Assembly: GCA_029210125.1 (NCBI GenBank) | Contig: JARGPR010000008.1 | Coordinates: 62,001-126,000, forward strand | Length of the DNA stretch: 64,000 nucleotides | Direction of reading: 5' to 3' | Source of the DNA: Pseudomonadales bacterium | GTDB lineage: Bacteria > Pseudomonadota > Gammaproteobacteria > Pseudomonadales > JAHRWD01 | In this document: positions 48,821 through 57,154 of the stretch, in pieces | How the letters are laid out: every line of letters begins with the position of its first letter | Position numbering within the stretch: position 1 is the first letter of the stretch | Translations under genes and position numbers: made by a program | The notes under the pieces: model-generated | The model's database searches: none | Told to the model about the DNA's origin: nothing | Seen by the model: the letters and a program-made list of their open reading frames with translations, nothing else

Positions 48821-49489
48821 ATGCCTAATTCTTTGGCCACCCTGCGTTTGTTACAACTGTGCAGCTCAAACCTGCCCGTGGGTGGCTACAGCTTCTCCCA
48901 AGGTTTGGAATACGCATTAGAGCAAGGCTGGTTAAAAAACACCAACGACGTTGCTGAGTGGGTAGAAGTGATTATCAATGAATCCCTCGCCCAGCAAGAC
49001 CTGCCATTGTTATTACGCCTCAAGCAGGCTTATGCCGCCGCCGACAAGCAGGCATTCGAAACCTGGCGTGACTTTTTACTCGCTACGCGTGAGTCCGCTG
49101 AAATGCTCCAAGCCGAAGTGGTCATGGGGCAAGCCATGTATCGCTTGCTCAACTCTTTAGAGATCGAAACCCAAGGTTATCGCGGCGAACAGCTGTCATA
49201 CATCGCAGGCTTTGCCATTGCCGCCAAACATTGGGGCTTAAGCGACACAGAGGCCCTGCAGGGCTACCTCTGGACATGGTTAGAAAACCAAGTAGCCGCC
49301 GCCATAAAATTATTACCCATGGGGCAAACGGATGGGCAAAAAATGTTGCTAAAACAATCCGAAAAAATTCCCCATGCCGTAAGCCGTGCCCTGGCAATAA
49401 CAGATGACAACATCGGCGCAAACCTGCCCGGTTTGGCCATGGCCAGCGCCTGGCATGAAACCCAATATTCCCGATTATTCAGATCATAA
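48821..49489 (+). CDS. ureF: urease accessory protein UreF
   Basis: An accessory protein of 222 aa that bridges UreD and UreG. It starts [39 protein letters not shown] and [10 protein letters not shown] are family features. 23 bp separate it from ureE. It is needed for GTP-dependent activation of UreABC. Confidence 0.95.
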   Translation: MPNSLATLRLLQLCSSNLPVGGYSFSQGLEYALEQGWLKNTNDVAEWVEVIINESLAQQDLPLLLRLKQAYAAADKQAFETWRDFLLATRESAEMLQAEVVMGQAMYRLLNSLEIETQGYRGEQLSYIAGFAIAAKHWGLSDTEALQGYLWTWLENQVAAAIKLLPMGQTDGQKMLLKQSEKIPHAVSRALAITDDNIGANLPGLAMASAWHETQYSRLFRS

Positions 49490-49506
49490 AAAGTGTGGAG
49501 AACACA

Positions 49507-50112
49507 ATGAAACAAACCCTACGCGTCGGTGTGGGCGGCCCAGTCGGCTCCGGCAAAACAGCATTATTGCGCGCACTCTGCCAACGTCTAAAAGACAAAT
49601 ATAATATTGCCGTTGTCACCAACGACATCTACACCCGCGAAGATGCCGAATTTCTCACCAAACACGAAGCCCTCGAAGCCGACCGAATTATCGGCGTCGA
49701 AACCGGCGGCTGCCCCCATACCGCCATTCGCGAAGATGCCTCCATGAACCTCGCCGCCATCGACGAGCTGCAGCAACGCCATCCGAATTTAGATATGGTG
49801 CTGGTGGAAAGTGGGGGCGATAACCTCAGTGCGACATTCAGCCCGGAGCTGTCTGATCTTACTTTGTATGTTATCGATGTCTCCGCAGGGGATAAAATTC
49901 CTCGCAAAGGCGGGCCGGGTATTACCAAGTCTGATTTGCTGATTATTAATAAAGTCGATTTAGCGCCGATGGTGGGTGCATCGTTGGACATAATGGATCG
50001 GGATGCGAAAAAAATGCGTGGAGAGAGACCGTTTATTTTTGCCAATATGAAAACCGAGCAAGGGGTGGATGAGATTATTGGGTTTTTGGAGACGGAGGGG
50101 ATGTTGGTTTAG
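49507..50112 (+). CDS. ureG: urease accessory GTPase UreG
   Basis: A SIMIBI GTPase of 201 aa that drives nickel insertion. The P-loop is [12 protein letters not shown] at residues 10-21. The metal-binding [17 protein letters not shown] lies near 67-83, and the G4 motif is NKVDLAP. ATG 49507 follows GGAG; the frame opens at 49495. It is the last gene of the urea block. 224 bp later the integron-type boundary begins. Confidence 0.97.
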   Translation: MKQTLRVGVGGPVGSGKTALLRALCQRLKDKYNIAVVTNDIYTREDAEFLTKHEALEADRIIGVETGGCPHTAIREDASMNLAAIDELQQRHPNLDMVLVESGGDNLSATFSPELSDLTLYVIDVSAGDKIPRKGGPGITKSDLLIINKVDLAPMVGASLDIMDRDAKKMRGERPFIFANMKTEQGVDEIIGFLETEGMLV

Positions 50113-50335
50113 GTTTTGTTGTGGCGTTTTGATTTGTGTAGTTATTATTTTGAAGAGCTGGATTAAGGGAGGTGACGTAAAGTTTTAGGTCGTGGTACGT
50201 GGAAGCGGAGTATAAAAAACAGGCGACACCCCTATCATATTGTTTTTATTCTAGAAAATATTGTTGAGTTTTGATCGGCTAGACAGAGTACGTCATACGA
50301 CGCTAAGATTTGCGTACGGTGATGGAAACTTAGCT

Positions 50336-50342
50336 GTTAAGC
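50336..50342 (+). other. GTTRRRY-type core, possible left boundary of a gene cassette
   Basis: GTTAAGC matches the integron crossover core GTTRRRY exactly and lies 24 bp before the ATG of the SIR2-like gene, the spacing usual in cassettes. No second attC is recognised upstream, so it may be a secondary insertion site in the ureG downstream region. On its own a 7-bp match is weak; the 84-bp attC at the other end supports it. Confidence 0.4.
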
Positions 50343-50366
50343 AAACCAAACTGAGCATCGATAAAT

Positions 50367-51431
50367 ATGGAAAAAGTTGTTTACATAATTGGAGCGGGGT
50401 TTTCAGCGCCATTGGGTATTCCCGTTATGGGAAATTTTCTATTTAAGTCAAAAGACCTTTATTTCGACAACCCTGATAAATATGCTCATTTCAATCAAGT
50501 TTTTGAAACAATAAACAAGCTATCTGTAACTAAGAACTACTACGATTGTGATTTATTCAATATTGAAGAGATTCTATCGATAATAGAAATGAATGAGTTC
50601 TTGGAAGGCAAAAAGCTTAAAGTTGATTTTATCAATTACATAAAAAATGTGGTTAGCGCCTATACCCCGGCGAGCCAAGATATTGATAAGAACCTCCCGA
50701 GTAACTGGGAGGATTTCCTATTCGGGAGAAATCAAGATATTGCATTATATGGATATTTTGTGGCGAGTCTGATGGGATTGATTTTTGAAAAGAGGAAATC
50801 GAACCAGATAGTTACAATGCGGTCCCACGATTTCATGGCAGGTATATCACCTCAGCAACAAGCAAGATACGCAGTTTTAAGTCTAAATTATGACATGATC
50901 TTGGAGAATATGGCTTCAGCTATCAATGAGCAATATATCAATGATTGTCGAATCGAATTTAATAAGCTGTCATATGATTCTAGCTGGTCCTCAACACATT
51001 TAGCTAAATTGCATGGGTGCTTGAGTAACGATGAGATAGTACCGCCGACATGGGCAAAAGGAACACATGATTCTATTGTGCCAGTATGGAAAAACGCGTT
51101 CCAATTACTTAATGATGCGAATCACATTAGATTTATAGGTTATTCGCTACCCGTAGCAGATTCATACATTAAGTATTTATTAAAGGCAGCCGTAATAGAT
51201 GCGCCGCATCTTAAATCTCTAGACGTCATCTGCATGGATAATGATGGGGCAACAAAATCTAGATATGATAATTTCTTCGAGTTTAATAACTACCGCTTTA
51301 AAAACGGCTCTGTCACTAATTATCTTCAAGTCTTGAAAGACCAAGTCCACTCAAGGAAAAATATAAAAAAAGATTATGTTTCTACTTCACATCTAGAGAC
51401 AGCACACGAAACCTTTATGAACAATGCTTAA
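50367..51431 (+). CDS. SIR2-like domain protein, candidate integron cassette gene
   Basis: A 354 aa protein of the SIR2-like Rossmann superfamily. The glycine-rich NAD-binding motif is IIGAGFSAPLGIPVMG (residues 7-22). LSLNYDMILE (171-180) gives the Asn/Asp pair, KLHG has His216, and FIGYSLPVADSYIKYLL (from about 256) is the typical late SIR2-like strand and helix. There is no sensor or TM domain. Many bacterial SIR2-like proteins are NADases in phage defence; a defence role here is inference. The gene is AT-rich compared with ureG. Its TAA lies inside the attC-like site, as in gene cassettes. Confidence 0.75.
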   Translation: MEKVVYIIGAGFSAPLGIPVMGNFLFKSKDLYFDNPDKYAHFNQVFETINKLSVTKNYYDCDLFNIEEILSIIEMNEFLEGKKLKVDFINYIKNVVSAYTPASQDIDKNLPSNWEDFLFGRNQDIALYGYFVASLMGLIFEKRKSNQIVTMRSHDFMAGISPQQQARYAVLSLNYDMILENMASAINEQYINDCRIEFNKLSYDSSWSSTHLAKLHGCLSNDEIVPPTWAKGTHDSIVPVWKNAFQLLNDANHIRFIGYSLPVADSYIKYLLKAAVIDAPHLKSLDVICMDNDGATKSRYDNFFEFNNYRFKNGSVTNYLQVLKDQVHSRKNIKKDYVSTSHLETAHETFMNNA

Positions 51432-51509
51432 CAAGCGCAGTCACGGCGACGGCTTTTTCGTTGCGGCTTCGCCTACACTACAAAGCCGTGCGTGCTGCGA
51501 GCGTTATGC
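51426..51509 (+). repeat. integron attC-like recombination site
   Basis: 84 bp. The left end GCTTAAC fits the R'' box (RYYYAAC) and the right end GTTATGC is a common R' form. The halves are imperfect inverted repeats: CGCAG, CACG and ACGGCTTT on the left recur in reverse complement on the right, with small bulges. Length, box order and overlap with the stop codon of the gene before it are those of attC. No integrase gene lies in the window. Confidence 0.65.
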
Positions 51510-51522
51510 CTTAATAGAGAAC

Positions 51523-51563
51523 ATCAAAGGGGTCAGGGTAGTTGATGTTTTGACCCCTTTGAT
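51523..51563. repeat. REP-like inverted repeat
   Basis: Arms ATCAAAGGGGTCA (51523-51535) and TGACCCCTTTGAT (51551-51563) are perfect 13-bp complements around a 15-nt loop. The AAAGGGGTCAG...TGACCCC pattern resembles hairpins linked to REP-associated tyrosine transposases in gammaproteobacteria. It sits 13 bp after the attC-like site. A shorter, similar GGGTCAG hairpin lies at 58854-58875. Confidence 0.55.
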
Positions 51564-51697
51564 TGGTTCATGCCCGTGCTGGGCGTACACAAGTTTATCC
51601 CGTTGATGTTCTGGTCTGCGTTCCGCTTTGGGGTGGCTTCGCTGCTGTAGCCAAAAACGCTACTACAGCCCAAACACAACGGACAAAAGCGCTGTAT

Positions 51698-52360
51698 TTA
51701 CAGGTGCCCCGTTTTTACGTAAATCAATGCGCCATTTTCTTTGGTGAAGGGGTTATGTCGACTTAGATGGGGGCTACGTAGCCATGAGCCTTGAGGATAG
51801 CTACCATGCTCATCATGAAAAGTACCCTCTAGTACAAAAATCTCCTCTCCACCCCAGTGTTGGTGGGCGTTGAATTGCGTGTTCGGCGCCCATTTCACTA
51901 ACGCTACGTGCTCGCTTCCAAATTCATGTAGCGGCATGACGCTTAGGCCATCGACTAGCCCTGGGCGCCATGATTGTGTTTGGGTATCGATGACTTTTTG
52001 TTGTGTATCTGCTTCGTCAAACTGTTGTAGTTTGACGAAAATAGTCGCGCCTTCTTTGCCTATTTTAGGTGTGTGTGATGTGCCTATGGGGTTGCGTACA
52101 TAACAGCCTTTACCATAGCTTTGATGCTCGTCAGAAAACACACCGTCGAGCACAAAGAACTCCTCGCCACCTGTATGGGTATGTGACGAAAATTCACTAA
52201 AGGGTTCGTAACGCACAATAGAGGTTGCACGTGCTATTTCGTCACCCATTCTATCGAGCATCATTCGTTCCACGCCAGGCATGGGCGAGTCAACCCAGCG
52301 ATAGTCATCGGGTCGAATTACAATTCGTTGTGAAAAGTCCGTATTGATTTGTGTCGTCAT
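51698..52360 (-). CDS. bicupin (ChrR-like cupin) protein
   Basis: A 220 aa protein made of two similar cupin domains. The first has SSHTHTGGEEFFVLDGVFSD, the second NAHQHWGGEEIFVLEGTFHD; both keep the His-x-His and Glu metal ligands. Related ChrR-like cupins occur as anti-sigma C-domains and as stand-alone proteins. There is no zinc-binding anti-sigma domain here, so it is a free bicupin. ATG 52360 is preferred to the TTG at 52372. It lies 9 bp after the broken SDR gene ends. Confidence 0.8.
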   Translation of the reverse strand: MTTQINTDFSQRIVIRPDDYRWVDSPMPGVERMMLDRMGDEIARATSIVRYEPFSEFSSHTHTGGEEFFVLDGVFSDEHQSYGKGCYVRNPIGTSHTPKIGKEGATIFVKLQQFDEADTQQKVIDTQTQSWRPGLVDGLSVMPLHEFGSEHVALVKWAPNTQFNAHQHWGGEEIFVLEGTFHDEHGSYPQGSWLRSPHLSRHNPFTKENGALIYVKTGHL

Positions 52361-52381
52361 TTTAAGCACCAAGCTATTCGT

Positions 52382-52693
52382 TTAGTTTCTACCCGCAGTC
52401 ACTCCGCCATGCACATCCCAAATGGCACCTGTTACCCAGCGGGAGCAATCATTTAAGAGGAACATGATGCTGTTGGCAATGTCATCCGGTGTATCGATGC
52501 GGCCTATAGGATGAAATTCATCAAATCCCGCTAAGGCATGTAAACCAGCTTTAGCCATTGAATACGTCGGAGAAGGTGTTGCTTTAATGGCTTGCTTAGC
52601 CCACATGGAACCAATATGTACAACAGAGCCTCGCCGTTGTCGTCTGTTGAGTAATTTAGAGATAAGAAAAACCGGCAGGTAGGCATAAAACAA
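52382..52693 (-). pseudogene. short-chain dehydrogenase/reductase, truncated with internal deletion
   Basis: The remaining frame (103 codons) holds the SDR strand-4 region [15 protein letters not shown], the catalytic YSMAKAG, and the end [20 protein letters not shown] then [13 protein letters not shown]. Two parts are missing. The Rossmann N-terminus with its glycine motif is absent, with a TAA just upstream. The ~40 residues that normally follow YxxxK (R-V-N-x-I-x-P-G) are also gone, so [13 protein letters not shown] joins directly to FDEFHPIGR. It cannot bind its cofactor. Confidence 0.75.
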
Positions 52694-52755
52694 TACGCGA
52701 AGAGCGACCCTTTATTTATGCCTATATGAAAACCACGCAGGGTTTAGTTGGGATT

Positions 52756-53655
52756 TTAGGGAAGTCTACTGAGAGACAGGCTCAATGTATGGGATCTACC
52801 CTCTTTCAGTGTTATCGAATCGGCAGCCGCATTTGCCGTTTCCACGCAAAGCATGGCTTGATACGCCTCTGGACTGAACTGTGACAGCCGCGCGGCTTTT
52901 TCTTTCCAGGGGTTCCAGACAATACAGGATGAGCTACCGGAACTTTCTATCAGCGTGTTTTGGTTTTCATCTGTTGCCCCAGAACCGCGCATTATTTTTA
53001 AATCTTCGACACTGCCACAATACACGCGATCCGTTTCTTCACAAAAAGTGACAGGGCCGGTTTGATGTTTTTTCTTCCATCCGTCTAGAGCATCCAGATA
53101 TTCGCAGTCATCCAACCCATGAATGCTGGTTTCTGAAATGTCGTGCGTTGGAAAATAGCTATGTAAGGCCTGAGTAAAATGGACGGTTTTCGGAGAAACG
53201 TTATGGGTAGTCAGCCGGAGAGACAGCTTTTCACCAATCTCTATCTCGAGGCTTAGATGAAGAGGGCCGGAGGTCTCGAGCAATTTGAGACGAAGGGTGG
53301 TACCCGCCTCATGGGAATTATAATCGTAAAGCCCCCAGGTACCGGTGCGGGCAAATCCGTGCGCTGGCTGAGCGGGTAATTTTTGAAACTCGCTTTGCAC
53401 TGGTTTTGGATTGCGGTTCAAATCACCAAACCAGGGCCAGCAAATAGGGATACCCGTTCGCACAGCTTTGCCTCGCTGAAATTGTGCATCAGGGTTTTCC
53501 CATAATAGTGGGGCTGAGCCATGTGGCTGGAATTGAATAAGCTGGCCTCCCTGGAGAAGCACCACGGCACTTGCCAAATGGTTATTGATTTGCAGGGCGG
53601 GCAAGTCGCCGATTCGAATACACTGTATGGGAAGTTGTTTCAAAATATCACTCAA
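52756..53655 (-). CDS. D-hexose-6-phosphate mutarotase (YeaD-like, aldose epimerase family)
   Basis: A 299 aa galactose-mutarotase-like protein. GIPICWPWFGDLNRNP near residue 72 and PAQPAHGFARTGTW near 94 (catalytic-site His) are typical of the YeaD branch. The second His lies in TQALHSYFPTHD near 172, and the Glu near the C-terminus is in the VWNPWKEKAARLS region. It interconverts anomers of hexose 6-phosphates. The start is a TTG at 53655; no ATG fits. It is a single gene between the SDR remnant and a 338-bp gap. Confidence 0.9.
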   Translation of the reverse strand: MSDILKQLPIQCIRIGDLPALQINNHLASAVVLLQGGQLIQFQPHGSAPLLWENPDAQFQRGKAVRTGIPICWPWFGDLNRNPKPVQSEFQKLPAQPAHGFARTGTWGLYDYNSHEAGTTLRLKLLETSGPLHLSLEIEIGEKLSLRLTTHNVSPKTVHFTQALHSYFPTHDISETSIHGLDDCEYLDALDGWKKKHQTGPVTFCEETDRVYCGSVEDLKIMRGSGATDENQNTLIESSGSSSCIVWNPWKEKAARLSQFSPEAYQAMLCVETANAAADSITLKEGRSHTLSLSLSRLP

Positions 53656-53993
53656 GCTTGATTAGTTTTTTATAGCAGGCTTCTGTGCAATACCAAATAA
53701 CCAACCATTGTCGATGGCGTCAAACTCAAGATGAGCTCCAGTCGTTCTTCAAAAAATCTAGTTTAAGTCGATTTTTTCAAATGCGAACGAGCCAATAAAA
53801 AACGCATTGTAAAGCCGATACGGATACTGCACAACGCAGCAAAGTTTGAGCAAGATGAGTTGCCCTTGAATGTAGAATCAACTGGAATTATAGTCCCGCT
53901 ATAAAGAGTAATTTGAGCGGCTGCGCCTCTCTATTGCTAGCATATTAGACTTTCATACATTCGAATAACCCCCATAATTTGAGGCTATAAAGC
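53656..53993. other. 338-bp intergenic region
   Basis: A divergent gap between the mutarotase gene and ytoQ. No ORF, RNA or repeat could be recognised; it should contain the promoters of both genes. Confidence 0.5.
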
Positions 53994-54437
53994 ATGGATT
54001 TAGATGTTTATCTATCTGGTGAAATACATACCGATTGGAGAGAAAAAATAATTGAAGGCTGTAAAGCAAATAACCTTTCTATCTCCTTTTCATCCGCAGT
54101 GACCAATCACGAAGCCAGTGATGGCGCAGGCGATTTGTTAGGGGCCGAAGAGAAAAACTTCTGGCGCGATCACAAGTCGGCGAAAGTAAACGCCATCAGG
54201 ACAAAAACACTCATTGAAAGTTGTGATGTCGCGATCGTTCGTTTTGGAGAGAAATACAAACAGTGGAATGCTGCATTTGACGCGGGTTACTGTGCTGCAC
54301 TCGGTACGCCTTATATTACGTTACATAACGAAGATATCATCCATCCGCTCAAAGAGGTGGATGCCGCAGCACTCGCATGGGCAACAACGCCTGAGCAAGT
54401 AGTTGAGATTTTAAAATATGTGGTCAGTACCAAGTAA
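53994..54437 (+). CDS. YtoQ-family protein
   Basis: A 147 aa protein starting MDLDVYLSGEIHTDWREKII, matching the conserved YtoQ opening. GEKYKQWNAAFDAGYCAALG near residues 89-108 is the family's strongest motif. The fold is nucleoside-deoxyribosyltransferase/TIR-like in outline, but biochemical function is unknown. It converges on the lrp-like gene with a 79-bp gap. Confidence 0.9.
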   Translation: MDLDVYLSGEIHTDWREKIIEGCKANNLSISFSSAVTNHEASDGAGDLLGAEEKNFWRDHKSAKVNAIRTKTLIESCDVAIVRFGEKYKQWNAAFDAGYCAALGTPYITLHNEDIIHPLKEVDAAALAWATTPEQVVEILKYVVSTK

Positions 54438-54516
54438 ACCCTGACATAAGCATTAACGGCAGGTTACAACGGTGACGACTTTGTTTTGCTGCCCTGTCCT
54501 GCCCAACCCTGCCAAT

Positions 54517-54990
54517 CTATCGAATATGTTTGAGGGGTAGGCAGCTACGACTAAGCGGAGTTTTCATCACAAAGCTGGACTGTACCCCACTTACACCCTC
54601 TATTCTGGTCAATTTTCCCAGTAGAAACTCCTGGTAGCGCTCCATATCCGGCACGACTACTTTGAGCTGATAATCCGCTGCCTGGCCTGTGATCAGGCAG
54701 CATTCCATTACTTCCGGATAACCTGCAACTTTATTTTCAAAATTTTCAAAGCGATCCGGTGTATGGCGATCCATGCTGATGGAGACCAGTGCGGTAAGCT
54801 TCAAGCCCAGGGTATCCGTATCCAGCAGGGTTACGTATCGATCAATCACCCCATCATCTTCTAACTGTTTAACACGGCGAGAACAGGGAGATGGAGACAA
54901 ACCCACCTTATCAGCCAGTTCAAGATTGCTGATGCGACCATTTTCCTGCAATGCATCCAATATTCGTTTATCAATTCGATCTAATTTCAT
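54517..54990 (-). CDS. Lrp/AsnC-family transcriptional regulator
   Basis: A 157 aa feast/famine regulator. An N-terminal winged HTH (residues about 4-60: LDRIDKRILDALQENGRISN, then LADKVGLSPSPCSRRVKQLE) precedes a ligand-binding RAM domain with SISMDRHTPDRFENF. It is divergent from leuA by 287 bp, so it may control leuA or respond to leucine, but Lrp regulators often act elsewhere. Confidence 0.92.
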   Translation of the reverse strand: MKLDRIDKRILDALQENGRISNLELADKVGLSPSPCSRRVKQLEDDGVIDRYVTLLDTDTLGLKLTALVSISMDRHTPDRFENFENKVAGYPEVMECCLITGQAADYQLKVVVPDMERYQEFLLGKLTRIEGVSGVQSSFVMKTPLSRSCLPLKHIR

Positions 54991-55238
54991 CGCAAATCCA
55001 CCCTACCCACTAAAGCAATAATTCCACTGCATCCAACTATAACGCAATAATTACCCCTATAAGTGGATATTACAAGATAGATACCCTAATTTAGTCTAGA
55101 TTAGCGAATCAATTAACAACCACTCGCCCTTCGATCGCACCTATACTTTCTGCCAACGCTGCAACCTGCCCTCCAAATGCCGTTCACGAGATGACTATTT
55201 GGAAGCTACCCCAAAAAGGTGAAGGTAAGCAGCGGCTT

Positions 55239-55262
55239 ATATAACACCCTTCATATAACACC
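55239..55262 (+). repeat. short direct repeat upstream of leuA
   Basis: ATATAACACC occurs at 55239-55248 and again at 55253-55262, 14 bp apart, just before leuA. It could be an operator or duplicated -10-like element; the sequence gives no more. Confidence 0.4.
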
Positions 55263-55277
55263 GGACGGACCGCATAG

Positions 55278-56990
55278 ATGAACAATCAGCCCACAGCCAC
55301 CACTACAAAAAACTTCAATCACCGAAAGTATGCCCCTGCGCCAGCGATAAATCTTAGCGATCGCAGCTGGCCAGACAGTACAATCAAACAGGCACCGATC
55401 TGGTGTAGCGTTGATCTTCGGGATGGTAACCAGGCTCTTATTGAACCCATGTCGGTAGAACAAAAATGTACTCTGTTCTCTTTATTAGTTGAGATTGGCT
55501 TTAAGCAGATTGAAGTGGGGTTTCCTGCAGCTTCGCAGCCGGATTTTGATTTTGTGCGGCGATTGATTGATGAAAACCGTATTCCCGATGATGTCACCAT
55601 TCAGGTATTAACCCAGGCGCGGGAAACTTTAATCAACAAAACCTTCGAAGCACTGGAGGGTGTCGGTAGCGCGATTGTCCACCTCTACAACTCTACCTCC
55701 AAAATACAACGCGAACATGTATTCAAATCCGACAAAGCAGGTATCACTGAAATTGCGATAACTGGCGCAACACTGGTGAAAGCCTGTGCGGAGAAATACC
55801 CGCAAACCCAATGGGCATTTGAATACTCACCGGAAAGCTTTACTAATACTGAGGTAGATTTTGCGGTTGAAATCTGTGATGCGGTGAACCAGGTCTGGCA
55901 ACCTACCCCAGAGAATCCTGTGATTATCAATTTGCCCTCAACCGTGGAGGTGACTACCCCCAATGTATACGCTGATCAGATTGAATGGTTTTGTCGCCAT
56001 ATTAAAAATCGCGAATCAATTATCATCAGCCTGCATACCCACAACGACCGGGGTTGCGCGGTGGCGGCTGCGGAGCTAGGTGTAATGGCCGGAGCTGACC
56101 GGGTAGAGGGCACGTTAATGGGCAACGGTGAACGCACCGGAAATATGGATATCGTCACCATGGCGATGAATCTGTACAGCCAGGGCATCAACCCTGAACT
56201 AGATCTTTCAGACATGAACCGCATTATTCAAACCGTTGAACAAACGACCGCCATCTCGGTACATCCGCGCCACCCCTACGCCGGTGAGTTGGTCTATACC
56301 GCGTTTTCAGGCAGCCATCAGGATGCCATCCGCAAATGTATGGGGCTTTATGATGCAAATGAACCCTGGGAGGTTGCCTACCTGCCCATTGATCCCCGTG
56401 ACCTTGGTCGTAATTACGAGGAAATTATCCGTATCAATAGCCAATCTGGGAAAGGCGGCGTTGCCTATCTGTTGGAGCAACAAAGTGGCCTGCAGTTACC
56501 GCGCTGGCTACAAATTGAATTCAGCCAGGTGGTACAAAAGGAATCGGAAAACATGGGCGGTGAGATCGACGCGAATGCGATCTGGAATCTATTTGATCAA
56601 ACCTATCTGAATCGAAAAAACGGCCTAACCGTTGATAACTTTCAACTCAACAACAACCAGCTACAGGCCACACTTATTTTTGGGGACAATTCCGAGAGCA
56701 ACTCTGGGAACCAGACCTTTCAAATAAGCGGCAGTGGTAACGGGCTACTGGAATCAGCGGTGAATGGATTGCAACAACGCTTCGAAACCCCAATAGAAAT
56801 TTTGGAATATAGTGAGCACGCCCTGAATCACGGCACCGAATCAAAGGCGATTGCCTATATCAAAATTCGGTCTGGACAACAATACAGTTGTGGGGTCGCG
56901 ATACATCAGGATGTGCTGCGCAGTTCGATCAATGCATTGCTAAGTGCCGCCTGCCCCATATTGATGCACCAGACAGTGGCACCAGCTTGA
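55278..56990 (+). CDS. leuA: 2-isopropylmalate synthase LeuA
   Basis: The first committed enzyme of leucine synthesis, 570 aa, of the long fungal-like form. The catalytic CSVDLRDGNQAL is near residue 43, the metal-binding SLHTHNDRGCAVAA near 253, and the C-terminal regulatory domain (from about 430) would bind leucine. Length fits this subfamily. No leader peptide rich in leucine is seen upstream. Confidence 0.95.
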   Translation: MNNQPTATTTKNFNHRKYAPAPAINLSDRSWPDSTIKQAPIWCSVDLRDGNQALIEPMSVEQKCTLFSLLVEIGFKQIEVGFPAASQPDFDFVRRLIDENRIPDDVTIQVLTQARETLINKTFEALEGVGSAIVHLYNSTSKIQREHVFKSDKAGITEIAITGATLVKACAEKYPQTQWAFEYSPESFTNTEVDFAVEICDAVNQVWQPTPENPVIINLPSTVEVTTPNVYADQIEWFCRHIKNRESIIISLHTHNDRGCAVAAAELGVMAGADRVEGTLMGNGERTGNMDIVTMAMNLYSQGINPELDLSDMNRIIQTVEQTTAISVHPRHPYAGELVYTAFSGSHQDAIRKCMGLYDANEPWEVAYLPIDPRDLGRNYEEIIRINSQSGKGGVAYLLEQQSGLQLPRWLQIEFSQVVQKESENMGGEIDANAIWNLFDQTYLNRKNGLTVDNFQLNNNQLQATLIFGDNSESNSGNQTFQISGSGNGLLESAVNGLQQRFETPIEILEYSEHALNHGTESKAIAYIKIRSGQQYSCGVAIHQDVLRSSINALLSAACPILMHQTVAPA

Positions 56991-57154
56991 ATGAGCAACT
57001 AATGTGCACCTGTAAAAATTTATAACCATATTGTGAATACGGAATTTATTTATCGCTGATACTGACCTACACTATTGATAATGGAAAATTGGAAAACTCA
57101 GATTTTGTTGGAAAGCACCTAACAAAGACAATGAAGGCCCACGAGTATTCATAG

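Noticed and set aside
50280..50342. Possible second attC just left of the SIR2-like gene (GCTAAG/CTTAGC inverted repeat near GTTAAGC)
   Set aside because: No RYYYAAC box at a proper distance and arms too short; only the GTTAAGC core is kept as a tentative boundary.
51424..51606. 60-codon plus-strand frame after the SIR2-like gene
   Set aside because: It lies within the attC-like palindrome and the REP-like hairpin; structure, not coding, explains it.
55191..55244. 17-codon frame upstream of leuA considered as a leucine attenuator peptide
   Set aside because: Only two leucines, no leucine run, and no alternative hairpins with a T-tract.
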